Shown: positions 1 through 9,096, counted from the stretch's first letter. The stretch: 64,000 bases of DNA from Rhodothermia bacterium (GCA_030427885.1 JAUICM010000003.1:1-64000); one strand, 5' to 3'. A program made the numbers and translations. The notes: generated from the letters alone by a model not told the origin.

Positions 1-127
1 CGTCTTCACATGGATAAGCAAATATCTCAGAATCTGCATTAATTACTGTTCTTTGAGAATTTCCGGCAATTGTGCCAACAAAGATTCCTCCAAGTAGTCC
101 AAGTCCTAATACCAATACCTTTTTCAT
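1..127 (-). CDS. Exported protein, N-terminal fragment (cut by window edge)
   Basis: Only the first 42 codons are present, read leftward from an ATG at 127-125. They encode MKKVLVLGLGLLGG, then a hydrophobic stretch to about residue 21, then a polar segment with one Cys near residue 40. This is a signal peptide or N-terminal membrane anchor. The frame is open to the window edge, so the product cannot be identified. A 13-bp tandem repeat lies about 65 bp upstream of its start. Confidence 0.5.
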   Translation of the reverse strand, partial: MKKVLVLGLGLLGGIFVGTIAGNSQRTVINADSEIFAYPCED

Positions 128-190
128 CTCATTAGATTGTTAATTGATTTACATCAGGAATTAACATTATTTAAACGAAAGAGGAAAAAA

Positions 191-240
191 TTTTACCCTC
201 CTCTTTTACCCTCCTCTTTTACCCTCCTCTTTTACCTTTT
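191..240. repeat. 13-bp tandem repeat, about 3.8 copies
   Basis: Three perfect copies of TTTTACCCTCCTC (191-203, 204-216, 217-229) are followed by a partial fourth (230-240). The array is non-coding and lies upstream of the minus-strand gene at 1-127. Such arrays can change length by slippage or recombination. No function is shown by the sequence. Confidence 0.85.
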
Positions 241-298
241 CCTAAATTCGAAGTTCTAAAAGGACTTCACAAAAATAGTGTTAGTTGCCATTTTCATT

Positions 299-595
299 CT
301 ATTTCGCTGCTTGGTACTTCTTAGAAAACTCGTTAAATAATCTTGCCCACAGATAGTATTGAATGGTGGGTAACTCTCTTTCTAGTATTTCCCCTGTTAT
401 CATCGCATCACTAAAAAGCTGGGGCACTATTAAAGCTGTACTCTTAAACCTGTGATTCAGTTAAAACTCGCATCACTCAATAAACAGCAAGTTGAGTTCA
501 TGATCTTCTAAACATTTTGCTACTATTTTCCCTTGAAACTGTTCGCATTCGGACACCTTCTGTATAGAAACGTACATATTTGTAACTAAAAACAT
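299..595 (-). pseudogene. Two short remnant reading frames, probably a decayed gene or gene pair
   Basis: On the minus strand an ATG at 595 opens a 40-codon frame (starts MFLVTNMYVSIQKV) ending in TGA at 475-473. This overlaps an ATG at 473-471 (TGATG). The frame from that second ATG stops within ten codons. One base out of phase, a 53-codon open stretch (460-299) reads as protein-like sequence ending LFNEFSKKYQAAK. This looks like two overlapping small genes, the second frameshifted, but the frames are short and could be chance. No family recognised. The rest of the 128-698 gap shows only the tandem repeat. Confidence 0.3.
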
Positions 596-698
596 CTCTT
601 TCGAAACAACTAAGACGATTTTTAAATTTTGGTATGGTTATTGAAATTAGTATCCAGTAAACAGTGATCAAACTACTGTTGACTGCTAGCTGAACAAT

Positions 699-3101
699 AT
701 GCTTAAAAACTACATCAAAATTGCTCTTCGGAATATTCGTAAGAACCCCTGGTTTTCAGCCATAAATATTGGCGGACTAGCGATAGGTATAACGGCCTGT
801 CTCCTGATCGCTCAATATGTGGCCTTTGAGACCAGCTACGATGACTTCCACCAGAAATCAAACCAGCTTTATCGCATCAGCGTCGATATGTATGAAAACG
901 GAGTGCTTCAGACTCAAAGTGCACGCGTGGCACCTGCAGTTGCCACTTCCTTTACTGATGAGATCCCTGAAATAGATAAGTATGCCAGATTGATCATTCT
1001 TGGTCCTGACGGAGTACTCACTTCAGGCGACAAAGCCATTAGCGAGCCTGATATCTATCTTGCTGAAAATTCGTTCCTGGATCTGTTTTCATTTCCATTG
1101 CTGCAGGGCGATCCAGCTCAGGCCCTGACTAAACCATTCACTGTTGTTATTTCTCAGAATACAGCTAATTCTCTGTTTGGGAATGAAGATCCGATAGGAA
1201 AAACCATCGTGATAAATTCAGATAATTTTGATGGTCAGTCTTTGGATTATGAGGTCACGGGGGTGATGAAAAACATTCCACAAAACTCTCACATACAGCC
1301 GGAAGTACTTATTTCTTACTCTACCCTCCATACTTTTGTCGGGAATATGTTTGATAATTCATGGACCTGGAGTGAGACCTATTCTTATGTTCAGCTCAAT
1401 GACCAGGCCGATCCTGAGAAAGCGGAAAGTTTTTTCTCTGATATCTATAAACGTTCAAATCCGAATGGACCTGACTGGCGATACCATCTTCAGCCTGTAA
1501 CCGAGATTCATCTCCATTCTGAGCTCCAGCACGAAGCAACCGCAAACGGAAATGCGACCTATGTGTACTTCATGGTACTGGTGAGTGTACTGATCCTGAT
1601 CGTTGGGTATATTAATTACACCAATCTCACTACCTTAAAAGCCGAACAACGTTCTACTGAGATCGGGATCAGAAAAGTATCAGGTGCCAACAGATTTCAA
1701 CTTATGGTTCAATTTGTGATGGAATCTTCCATCATTAATTTCACCGCTCTGATACTGGCATTGTCACTAACTGAAGTGTTTTCGCCTTACTTCTCTTCCT
1801 TGTTTGGTATTCCTGTGACTTCACTTACCGGAAGTCTGGGTGGAATATGGTTTTGGCCGATCATGGCTGGATCATTCATTATTCTTACTGTGTTAAGCAG
1901 CCTTTATCCAGCCTATGTCATCTCCAGACTGACTCCTTCAGAGACCATCAAAGGAAAAGTAACTTCAAATTTCAGTGGTGCCCGTCTTCAGAAAGTATTA
2001 GTAGCAACACAATTTGCTGTATTTGTCCTGTTGTTGTCAGTTACCTTTACCATATCCAGTCAAATTGACTTCCTCAAGACCCAGGATCTTGGTTTTAATT
2101 CTGAGCAGGTTTTGATCGTTAAAGCTCCCAAGTCTGTTCTTGGAAGTGGCGAGTCTGACTTTACAGTTTTCAAAGATAAGGTCTCATCCATTGCAGGGGT
2201 AACTGGGGTATCCGGCTCTGAGACCGTACCCGGACAGGAGATCTATCGTTTCACCGATCAGATCAGGATCAATCAAACTCCCGTAAATGGAGTGTTCTCT
2301 CAACTTGCGGTAACACCTGATTATTTCGATCAGTACGGAATAACATTTTTAGCTGGCGATTCTTTCCCCGATCCGGATTCTCAGGACTGGGTAATCAATC
2401 AGAAAGCAGCAGAGATCATGGGATTTGAAACTGCCTCTGAAGCCATTGGTAAAGAAGTTATGATCAATGACCACCCTCATAGCATCAAGGGCGTGATCAC
2501 CAATTACCATCATGAAAATCTAAAGAATGCCGTTGAACCGGTGATCTTTTCCGCTACTGACGATGCTAATTATTTTTCTGTGAAAACATCCGCTGCTGAC
2601 ATTGAACCCTTGTTATCCTCTGTTGGGACAAATTATGCATCACTGTTTCCTGGAAGTCCTTTTGAATATTTTTTCCTTACTGATTTCTATAACCAGAAAT
2701 ATGAGCTGGAGGATCAATTCAGCCTATTATTCAGAATATTTTCCATTTTATCTATTGTGATCGCATTGATTGGGTTACTGGGTCTTTCAGGATTCTCCAT
2801 TCACAGAAGAACAAAAGAGATCGGCATCCGTAAGGTGCTCGGCGCCGGTATTGGCAATATCCTGTTGTTGGTTTCGCAAGAGTTTATGATCCTGGTACTG
2901 GCCGGCTCAGCAGTTGCGGCTCCATTAGCCTGGTACCTGCTAAATAACTGGCTTTCCGGTTTTGCTTATAAAACAGAAATTAATATCTGGATCTTTGGTA
3001 TCTCAGCTCTTCTGGCTTTGATGATGGCTTTAATAACAATTAGCTGGCAGGCAACCAAAGCAGCAATAGCAAACCCGGTAGACAGTTTAAGAAATGAATA
3101 A
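699..3101 (+). CDS. ABC transporter permease, duplicated FtsX/MacB type
   Basis: An 800-residue inner-membrane permease with the layout usual in Bacteroidota. It has an N-terminal anchor (about residues 20-42), a MacB-like periplasmic domain, and a three-helix FtsX block starting near residue 287. A second unit follows: an anchor near 430, another periplasmic domain, and a final FtsX block from about 678. The FtsX hallmark EIGIRKVxGA occurs twice (TEIGIRKVSGA and KEIGIRKVLGA), once per half, so one chain probably supplies both permease halves. The ATPase gene starts 18 bp downstream, so the two are almost certainly one operon. Members of this family move lipids, lipoproteins or peptides, or transmit mechanical force. 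The substrate cannot be read here. Confidence 0.93.
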   Translation: MLKNYIKIALRNIRKNPWFSAINIGGLAIGITACLLIAQYVAFETSYDDFHQKSNQLYRISVDMYENGVLQTQSARVAPAVATSFTDEIPEIDKYARLIILGPDGVLTSGDKAISEPDIYLAENSFLDLFSFPLLQGDPAQALTKPFTVVISQNTANSLFGNEDPIGKTIVINSDNFDGQSLDYEVTGVMKNIPQNSHIQPEVLISYSTLHTFVGNMFDNSWTWSETYSYVQLNDQADPEKAESFFSDIYKRSNPNGPDWRYHLQPVTEIHLHSELQHEATANGNATYVYFMVLVSVLILIVGYINYTNLTTLKAEQRSTEIGIRKVSGANRFQLMVQFVMESSIINFTALILALSLTEVFSPYFSSLFGIPVTSLTGSLGGIWFWPIMAGSFIILTVLSSLYPAYVISRLTPSETIKGKVTSNFSGARLQKVLVATQFAVFVLLLSVTFTISSQIDFLKTQDLGFNSEQVLIVKAPKSVLGSGESDFTVFKDKVSSIAGVTGVSGSETVPGQEIYRFTDQIRINQTPVNGVFSQLAVTPDYFDQYGITFLAGDSFPDPDSQDWVINQKAAEIMGFETASEAIGKEVMINDHPHSIKGVITNYHHENLKNAVEPVIFSATDDANYFSVKTSAADIEPLLSSVGTNYASLFPGSPFEYFFLTDFYNQKYELEDQFSLLFRIFSILSIVIALIGLLGLSGFSIHRRTKEIGIRKVLGAGIGNILLLVSQEFMILVLAGSAVAAPLAWYLLNNWLSGFAYKTEINIWIFGISALLALMMALITISWQATKAAIANPVDSLRNE

Positions 3102-3119
3102 TTAATACAGTGAAAAAAC

Positions 3120-3806
3120 ATGATCAAACTAGTAGACATCGATAAATACCTGGACAAAAAATTCCAGCGTACTTTTATTCTTAAGGGCATTGACCTGGAA
3201 ATTGGACAAGGTGAATTTGTGTCCGTTATGGGGCCGAGCGGAGCCGGAAAATCAACCCTCCTTAACATCATCGGGTTTCTGGATGACGCCAACAGCGGCG
3301 AATATTACTTCTTTGATGAACCGGTTCATAAACTCAATGAGAAGCAAAAATCCCAATATCATAAATCACATATCGGTTTTGTGTTCCAGGCCTATCATCT
3401 GATCGATGAACTCACTGTGTACGAAAATATTGAAATGCCCCTGCTCTACCGGAAAGTAAAAGGTAGTGAGCGAAAAAGTATGGTCGCCGATATGCTCGAT
3501 CGTTTCAATATCGTAGCCAAGAAAGATCTGTTTCCACATCAGCTATCTGGTGGCCAGCAGCAGCTCGTAGGAGTTGCCCGTGCACTCATTGGCAGTCCCA
3601 AACTGATACTTGCTGACGAGCCTACTGGCAATCTTCATTCTGACCAAAGCACAGAGATCATGGAATTGTTCAAACAATTGAATGAAGAGGATGGAGTTAC
3701 CATCATTCAGGTTACTCATTCTGAGAAAATGGCTTCTTATGGCAACAGGGTCATTAATATGCAGGATGGAATGCTGGTTGAGAATAACCCTTACCTGGCA
3801 GAGTAA
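3120..3806 (+). CDS. ABC transporter ATP-binding protein, LolD/MacB type
   Basis: A 228-residue ATPase that should power the permease just upstream. Walker A is GPSGAGKST (residues 38-46), the Q-loop Gln is Q90, the signature is LSGGQ (142-146), Walker B is LILADE (162-167), and the H-loop His is H200. The sequence after the signature is [10 protein letters not shown] rather than the common QRVAIARAL, but all catalytic elements are present. Length and motif spacing match the LolD/MacB class. A hairpin terminator follows the gene, closing the two-gene operon. Confidence 0.95.
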   Translation: MIKLVDIDKYLDKKFQRTFILKGIDLEIGQGEFVSVMGPSGAGKSTLLNIIGFLDDANSGEYYFFDEPVHKLNEKQKSQYHKSHIGFVFQAYHLIDELTVYENIEMPLLYRKVKGSERKSMVADMLDRFNIVAKKDLFPHQLSGGQQQLVGVARALIGSPKLILADEPTGNLHSDQSTEIMELFKQLNEEDGVTIIQVTHSEKMASYGNRVINMQDGMLVENNPYLAE

Positions 3807-3815
3807 TTTTCTTTG

Positions 3816-3847
3816 AACCTCAGGACCACAACCTGAGGTTTTATTTT
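3816..3847 (+). terminator. Rho-independent terminator after the ABC operon
   Basis: Perfect 9-bp stem AACCTCAGG / CCTGAGGTT (3816-3824, 3832-3840) with a 7-base loop, followed by a T-rich tail, 10 bp after the ATPase stop codon. Confidence 0.75.
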
Positions 3848-3885
3848 AATCTTTAATACTAAACACATAGTACTAACAGATTCAC

Positions 3886-4995
3886 ATGAAAAAGATCTTC
3901 TTATTTCTTTTTTTAATATCGTTGCATCAATCGCTCTTAGCTCAGATCTATCCGGATCATAATTGGGTTTCCGGAACTTTGAAAGAATTCGATATCAGTG
4001 AAGCACCCCTTTCTGAAATGGAAGTAAAGATAGACGTGGGTGATTTCGGAGACATTCATTCAGTTATCATCGTGAAAAATGGAAAACTGGTATATGAGAA
4101 TTACTTTAATGGTTGGAACCGGGATTCGCTTCAACAAACTCAGTCCGTCACCAAGAGTGTAGTTTCATCATATGTGGGAATTGCCATTCAGAAAGGATTG
4201 ATTGATGATATTAACAAACCTGTATACCCGGTTTTCCAGAATGATTTTGAAATTGCAGAACTAACTGAGGAAAAAAGAAAACTTAGTCTTGCCGATCTTA
4301 TGACCATGCGAGCCGGATTCGAATGGGAATCAAGATGGGTAAATCCAAACAACACCTGGAGAAAGATTCTTGATACACCTGGTAATTGGTATAAAATGAT
4401 CCTGGATCGACCTATGGCATATTCTCCCGGAACCTATTTTCAGTATCATGAAGGAAATCCAGTACTGGTAGCCGGATATATTCAGGCCTTGGCCGGAGAA
4501 CCCATTCAGGAATTTGCCCGAAAGAATCTGTTCACTCCTCTGCAAATTGAGCGCTATCGTTTCTGGCCTGGAAATGGAGGACCTGACCAAAATGGAGCTG
4601 TGTTATTATTCATGAGACCCGTGGATATGGCTAAATTCGGATACTTATATTTAAATAAAGGAGTCTGGAAAGGAACACGCATTTTACCCAAGTGGTTTGT
4701 GGAAGAGTCTACCTCGTCAATAGTAAAAAATGCGGAAGATAATCCTCTATATAGCTCTTTCGATTATGGGTATTATTGGTGGGTTAATCCACAGATCAGA
4801 GATAAACACATTCAAAAACCAGAAGGTACTGTATACCTTGCCCGTGGGACAGGTGGACAAAACATCATTGTCTGGCCAGAACAAAATATTGTATGTGTGA
4901 TCACGGCCTGGAACCTGCAACGTCCCAATTTTCCGCAAACCATTTTCGATCGCTTTATTGTTCCTGCAATTCAAGGCATCACTGAAAGCAGGTAA
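3886..4995 (+). CDS. Secreted serine hydrolase, class C beta-lactamase/PBP-like fold
   Basis: A 369-residue protein with a signal peptide ending near LLAQ (residue 20). The nucleophile motif SxxK is S87-V-T-K90, in the context TQSVTKS. A Tyr/Asn motif is suggested by YHEGN, and a C-terminal RGTGGQ segment sits where the family has its HxG/KTG triad. This matches the beta-lactamase-related hydrolases (esterases, D-aminopeptidases, PBP4-like) common in Bacteroidota. Substrate is unknown, and antibiotic hydrolysis should not be assumed. A paralogue with SASK lies at 5880-6959, and a DUF4440 protein follows directly. Confidence 0.88.
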   Translation: MKKIFLFLFLISLHQSLLAQIYPDHNWVSGTLKEFDISEAPLSEMEVKIDVGDFGDIHSVIIVKNGKLVYENYFNGWNRDSLQQTQSVTKSVVSSYVGIAIQKGLIDDINKPVYPVFQNDFEIAELTEEKRKLSLADLMTMRAGFEWESRWVNPNNTWRKILDTPGNWYKMILDRPMAYSPGTYFQYHEGNPVLVAGYIQALAGEPIQEFARKNLFTPLQIERYRFWPGNGGPDQNGAVLLFMRPVDMAKFGYLYLNKGVWKGTRILPKWFVEESTSSIVKNAEDNPLYSSFDYGYYWWVNPQIRDKHIQKPEGTVYLARGTGGQNIIVWPEQNIVCVITAWNLQRPNFPQTIFDRFIVPAIQGITESR

Positions 4996-5066
4996 CTTTC
5001 TGCCGTTTCAAACGTGTTAAAATCCTGATCGCAAACCAGTTTATTCAACTCCTGTCAATAAAACCG

Positions 5067-5519
5067 ATGAAAAAACTACTATTACTTTCAGCACTTCTTA
5101 TTACACCGATGCTTTCTTCAGCTCAAACCTATAACGGCAGTGAAGAGGAAGTCCGAACCATTCTCAAGAACATAGACGCCTTCTCGGGATTTGTAGTGGC
5201 CGGAGATATTGAAGCCATTGGTCAGTCTTACACTGAGGACGCCAGTATTCTGGTAAATAACCGGGACATCATCACAGGAAGAGATCCGATTGAAGCCTAT
5301 TGGACTCCAGGTGGCAGTTCCCGAACTGTATATCATAAAATTCACCCTGTTGAGATCACCATTACCGGCGATACTGCCTATGATATGGGGCGTTATGAAG
5401 GAAGAACCCGCATGCAAAACGGAGATGAAGCAAGCTGGAAAGGAAAGTATGTGATCGTATGGAAAAAGATTGAGGGTGAATGGAAGATCTATATAGATAT
5501 ATGGAACAGAATTGAATAG
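5067..5519 (+). CDS. Secreted SnoaL-like/DUF4440 protein
   Basis: 150 residues with a signal peptide (MKKLLLLSALLIT, cleavage near SSAQ). The rest fits the NTF2-like fold of DUF4440/YybH proteins: a helical start (EEEVRTILKNIDAF), a GDIEAIGQSYTEDASI segment, an ITGRDPIEAYW helix, and C-terminal strands ending in WKKIEGEWKIYIDIWN. The family forms cone-shaped alpha+beta barrels that bind small hydrophobic ligands or act as isomerase-like enzymes. No catalytic set can be assigned. It lies 71 bp after the first serine hydrolase, on the same strand. Confidence 0.85.
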   Translation: MKKLLLLSALLITPMLSSAQTYNGSEEEVRTILKNIDAFSGFVVAGDIEAIGQSYTEDASILVNNRDIITGRDPIEAYWTPGGSSRTVYHKIHPVEITITGDTAYDMGRYEGRTRMQNGDEASWKGKYVIVWKKIEGEWKIYIDIWNRIE

Positions 5520-5662
5520 CATGTTCGTTTTCGAACACATCTTGTATCAAAATGAACATCACAGATCTGAAAACCGTGTTATTTATACCATTTTAAAGCA
5601 TAATATCACTTTGGTATGATTGTTGACCTTTCGTCACAAGCCATCAACAAATTCTTATTATT

Positions 5663-5947
5663 ATGCATAATGTCAGAGTACAATTTACCATCCCCAATGT
5701 AGATAAAGTTGCCAACCTGGATGTTTTTGTGAACGGTGAACAACGTAAAATGCGTTTCCGCGTTGAAACTTTTGATTGGGATGAGGAAACCGGAAGCACC
5801 GAAGATCTGGTCTCATTACTCAGATATCGTATCTTAAACTATGATTCAGAATGGGAGCTTTATCATATTGGAACGCCTTATGAAGACAGTATTCCTGTCA
5901 CTTTCCGTTTTAAAGGAAACAAATCTGAAGAAGAGACTGAAGAATAG
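5663..5947 (+). CDS. Conserved small protein of unknown function
   Basis: 94 residues, beginning MHNVRVQFTIPNVDK, without signal peptide or membrane segment. It is acidic, with a Glu-rich tail (KSEEETEE) and several predicted beta strands (VRVQFTI, NLDVFVNG, WELYHIG, PVTFRFKG). No family recognised. Its 3' end overlaps the 5' end of the next gene by about 20-70 bp depending on that gene's start, which suggests co-transcription and perhaps translational coupling. Confidence 0.75.
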   Translation: MHNVRVQFTIPNVDKVANLDVFVNGEQRKMRFRVETFDWDEETGSTEDLVSLLRYRILNYDSEWELYHIGTPYEDSIPVTFRFKGNKSEEETEE

Positions 5948-6959
5948 CCTCATACTTTTCCTGTTTCTGTTAATCTGTACAGGTGTTCAGGCTCAACCTG
6001 CCGATGATATTGAGGTGAATGCGACTGTACCGGATCTGGAATCAATTTTTTCAGCTGCTGATAAGATATCCAGTGTTCGCAGTTTATTGATTCAACAGCA
6101 TGGCCAATTGATCGGAGAGCAATATTTCAATGGAAGAAGCGGTAACAAGCCTTATAACATTAAATCAGCTTCTAAAAGTATCATCGGGTTGCTGACCGGT
6201 ATTGCTATTGAACAGGGCTTCATCCCTTCTATCGACCAACCGATCCTGAGCTATTTTCCGGAGTATTTTGAAGAAAATCCCGATCCCAAAAAGGAACAGA
6301 TCACTATACGAAATTTGCTGAGTATGCAGGCCGGACTCCGTTCTACCAGTTCAGGTAATTATGGTGCCTGGGTGCTGAGTAAAAACTGGGTGGAATTTAC
6401 CCTGAATCAGGATTTCGTTTCCCCGATCGGCGGAAGAATGGTCTATAGTACCGGAACTTCCCATCTGCTTTCAGTCATCATAACTAAGGCATCCGGAATG
6501 AGTACTAAGGCATTTGCAGAGAAATATCTCTTTGATCCGATGGATATCAAGGTTGGCGGCTGGGACAAAGATCCTCAGGGAAATTATATGGGTGGAAATA
6601 ATCTGGCGCTCAAACCTTCAGATATGCTCAAAATCGGACAAATGCTTATCAATGACGGAATCTGGGAGGGAGAGAGGTTAATAGCAAAAGAATGGATCAG
6701 AGAATCCTTCAAAACCTACACACACAGCAATTACAATCCATACGGATATGGCTATCAGTGGTGGAATACAAAAACCGGAAAATATACCACTTACTTTGCA
6801 TGGGGACATGGCGGGCAGTACATCATGATGTTGCCTGAATTGGATGCTGTTGTTGTCATCACTTCCTCGGTTACAAACGAAAGCCGCAGGCGAACATATA
6901 AACGTCCGGTTTTCATTTTACTGGAAGAACAGATTATCCCACTTCTGGAGAATTATTAA
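5880..6959 (+). CDS. Secreted serine hydrolase, class C beta-lactamase/PBP-like fold (second copy)
   Basis: Paralogue of the 3886-4995 gene. The nucleophile motif is SASK (Ser codon at 6165, Lys at 6174) in IKSASKSIIG. The C-terminal triad is HGG (WGHGGQYIM), and a YSTGTSH segment sits at the Tyr motif. The start is uncertain: ATG at 5841 or 5880 gives an awkward long N-terminus. A CTG at 5925, preceded seven bases upstream by AAAGGA, would give an ideal signal peptide (KKRLKN, then a hydrophobic core ending GVQAQ). The gene overlaps the preceding small gene. Substrate unknown. Confidence 0.88.
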   Translation: MKTVFLSLSVLKETNLKKRLKNSLILFLFLLICTGVQAQPADDIEVNATVPDLESIFSAADKISSVRSLLIQQHGQLIGEQYFNGRSGNKPYNIKSASKSIIGLLTGIAIEQGFIPSIDQPILSYFPEYFEENPDPKKEQITIRNLLSMQAGLRSTSSGNYGAWVLSKNWVEFTLNQDFVSPIGGRMVYSTGTSHLLSVIITKASGMSTKAFAEKYLFDPMDIKVGGWDKDPQGNYMGGNNLALKPSDMLKIGQMLINDGIWEGERLIAKEWIRESFKTYTHSNYNPYGYGYQWWNTKTGKYTTYFAWGHGGQYIMMLPELDAVVVITSSVTNESRRRTYKRPVFILLEEQIIPLLENY

Positions 6960-6975
6960 CTATTCAGGAAAATCT

Positions 6976-7569
6976 CTATCTGAATTCAGCGATCAATTCA
7001 ACATATTCTTCGGAATTCACCACATTTTCATATAAAGAGGCGTCCTGATATCGAAGTTTATCTTCAATACCTGACGTAATTCTGTCTTTGTTGATACTTA
7101 CAACTGAATAACAATCATAATTACCCATGTTTTCGTTATAAGTACATTTTCTTACTTCTTCCTTTACACCATTCAAATTGATATCAAATTCTACTGTTGA
7201 AGCCTGATATTCACTGGATTCACTTTGAATAGTCTCCACAATTTCATTGATCTGATTAGTTAGTCTTGCAACTTTTTCACCCAGGTTTGATTGAGCGGCT
7301 GTTTTAGCTCTTCTGCTACCAATATCAACAGATCTGGAATCCTGCTCACCAACTCCGTATACCAATTGTTCCCCGTCAGGGCCAAGACCATTTTGGTCAT
7401 AAAATCTGTCACAGAAATAATATGCAGCAGAAACTTTGCCATCCTCTACATATTGATGGGCAGGACATCTTTCTTCCTCTGAAAAACTTGACATATCTGG
7501 TAATGCCGGTGGTTTTGATGAGCTACAGCTTAAGCTAACTAATGCAATAATACTTACTAAATACTTCAT
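6976..7569 (-). CDS. Lipoprotein of unknown function
   Basis: Taken from the ATG at 7569, which gives MKYLVSIIALVSLSC: a lipoprotein signal with the acylated Cys at residue 15. An upstream ATG at 7608 would add 13 residues and spoil the signal. The mature part (about 180 residues) contains RRAKTAAQSNLGEKVARL, an amphipathic segment resembling those in LPP20-type lipoproteins. It has scattered Cys residues (ERCPAHQ, YYFCDRF, RKCTY, YDCYS) that could form disulphides in the periplasm. Function not recognised. It is convergent with the serine hydrolase gene, 16 bp away. Confidence 0.75.
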   Translation of the reverse strand: MKYLVSIIALVSLSCSSSKPPALPDMSSFSEEERCPAHQYVEDGKVSAAYYFCDRFYDQNGLGPDGEQLVYGVGEQDSRSVDIGSRRAKTAAQSNLGEKVARLTNQINEIVETIQSESSEYQASTVEFDINLNGVKEEVRKCTYNENMGNYDCYSVVSINKDRITSGIEDKLRYQDASLYENVVNSEEYVELIAEFR

Positions 7570-7696
7570 GTTTACCCCTGATTTTACATTGGTCGGGAGT
7601 ATATACATGCAATGTTAATAAATCAAACGCGATCCCGTGACAACCCGGAATAGCTTGCAATTTTTAATTTTACTAGAGTTGAAATCAAATGTTTAC

Positions 7697-7800
7697 TTAT
7701 ATATTCGGGCAGTTCACAATTCCAGCGCCCTGAGCCAGAATATTTGCGGACTGTGCTGAACGCTGGTCGGATACATTGCTGAATTCAGTCTTGTTTGAAA
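7697..7800 (-). pseudogene. 3' remnant of a second copy of the 317-residue lipoprotein gene
   Basis: Read on the minus strand, this stretch encodes FSNVSDQRSAQSANILAQGA then GIVNCPNI and a stop. That is nearly the same as the C-terminus of the lipoprotein at 9097-10050 (FSNVSDLSSAQSASILAQGA then AIVNCPIVEVNM). DNA identity is high over about 90 bp. The frame is closed by a TAA just upstream of the homologous part, and no start or 5' portion remains. It is a truncated paralogue left by duplication and deletion, lying between two unrelated genes. Confidence 0.75.
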
Positions 7801-7852
7801 ATTATTATTTCAGTTTTTTGAAGCGAAATCAAAACGATCTATAAAACGGGCT

Positions 7853-9034
7853 ATGTCGGGGAAACTTCAATTTCAGGTGGTGGGGTCTGCAACCCTTGAG
7901 TATCCCATAAATTATGATCACGTACTTTCAGGATCGGGAAAAAGGATTATTTATGTATCACAAAGGAAATCTCTGCACTCACTCGATATTGATCCCACCA
8001 CGCTATCTATTAAAAAAACCAACCATGATGTAACACTGGTTCCTCATTCTGATGAACCCTACAAAAGCCTGATCATTGACACCGACGAAGATGGTAATCG
8101 TGTTGTGATAGATGCAAAAGAACGCCCCGAACTGCTGATATATGACATCAATACAAGAGAAGAAAAATTTATTCTGAACCGGAGTTATGCTCAGGCAATT
8201 ACACCTGATGGGAAATGGTGGGTAACTTTTCACCGTCCATTTAATGACAATGAAGAATGGGTGTATATCCAAAATACAAAAACGGGCGAACGACACCCTG
8301 CAACGAACATGTTTCTGGATCATCCCGGCAATTTAATACTGAGTACCCGCAATTTTATAACTGATACACATCCCGGAATCGAAGCCGATGCCATACTCTA
8401 TCTTTCTCATAAAAAAGACGACCCTGACTATCCCAGACTTCTGGAGGAAGAGATAACCAAAAGAAAAGAGAGAACAGCCAGGGCAAAAGAATACTGGGCT
8501 AAACCACGAGAAATGTATCTTGACAATCCCGATTCCCTATCCATCAAAAAGATAGATAAGAGATCATTTGAGATCTTTGTGGGATGTTATGGCTTTATCT
8601 GGAGCACAGTGATCGAGTACAAGACCTTTGGAAAAATGAAGAAACTGGATTACAGCTCCCTGATATTTTCTGATGTGGTTTATGATCCGGTAGAGATGAT
8701 CAGTCCGGTAGGAAGCAATTATTCTCTCGCCGTTCATGGATATGGATCAGGGCTTATCGCATTGGATAGCCTGAACAAGTGCAGCTATAATTTTCCGTCA
8801 CGTCAGCTCGACCCTCAACATAATTACGGATCAGTGAAAGGGGGGCTGGCCGGAATTGGTACTAAAACCTGCATGGTTATTTGCGGTAAATCTGAATTCC
8901 TGTGGGATCCCGGATCGGAACCACTTGAAATAATCGATCATATCGGCACCCCCATTGCTTTATATGATGGAATTCTATTAGCCAGGAATTTAGATGGAGA
9001 TAAGCTCACCTGGTATTCATGGGACGTTGAATAA
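7853..9034 (+). CDS. Cytoplasmic beta-propeller-like protein of unknown function
   Basis: 393 residues with no signal peptide. It has repeated beta-strand modules of the WD40/YVTN kind: GSGKRIIYVSQRKSLHSLDI, NRVVIDAKERPELLIYDI, TPDGKWWVTFHRP, EEWVYIQNTKTGERH, and GSNYSLAVHGYGSGLIALDS. A charged helical insert (EEEITKRKERTARAKEYW) interrupts the strands near residue 205. No catalytic motif is visible and no family is recognised with confidence. It is convergent with the lipoprotein gene at 9097. The remnant gene lies just upstream. Confidence 0.7.
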   Translation: MSGKLQFQVVGSATLEYPINYDHVLSGSGKRIIYVSQRKSLHSLDIDPTTLSIKKTNHDVTLVPHSDEPYKSLIIDTDEDGNRVVIDAKERPELLIYDINTREEKFILNRSYAQAITPDGKWWVTFHRPFNDNEEWVYIQNTKTGERHPATNMFLDHPGNLILSTRNFITDTHPGIEADAILYLSHKKDDPDYPRLLEEEITKRKERTARAKEYWAKPREMYLDNPDSLSIKKIDKRSFEIFVGCYGFIWSTVIEYKTFGKMKKLDYSSLIFSDVVYDPVEMISPVGSNYSLAVHGYGSGLIALDSLNKCSYNFPSRQLDPQHNYGSVKGGLAGIGTKTCMVICGKSEFLWDPGSEPLEIIDHIGTPIALYDGILLARNLDGDKLTWYSWDVE

Positions 9035-9068
9035 AAAAACACCATCCCGTTTTTACACAGAATGGTGT
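9033..9068 (-). terminator. Terminator for the minus-strand lipoprotein gene
   Basis: Stem ACACCAT / ATGGTGT (9039-9045, 9062-9068). Read on the minus strand it is followed by a run of seven Ts. It lies 28 bp beyond the stop of the 9097-10050 gene and overlaps the end of the convergent gene. Confidence 0.6.
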
Positions 9069-9096
9069 GTATTTGGGCTTTATCTCGGAGTCGAAA

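Noticed and set aside
3886-6959. Class C beta-lactamase resistance genes
   Set aside because: The SxxK fold is shared by many esterases and peptidases. The other motifs diverge from true AmpC enzymes, so resistance is not supported.
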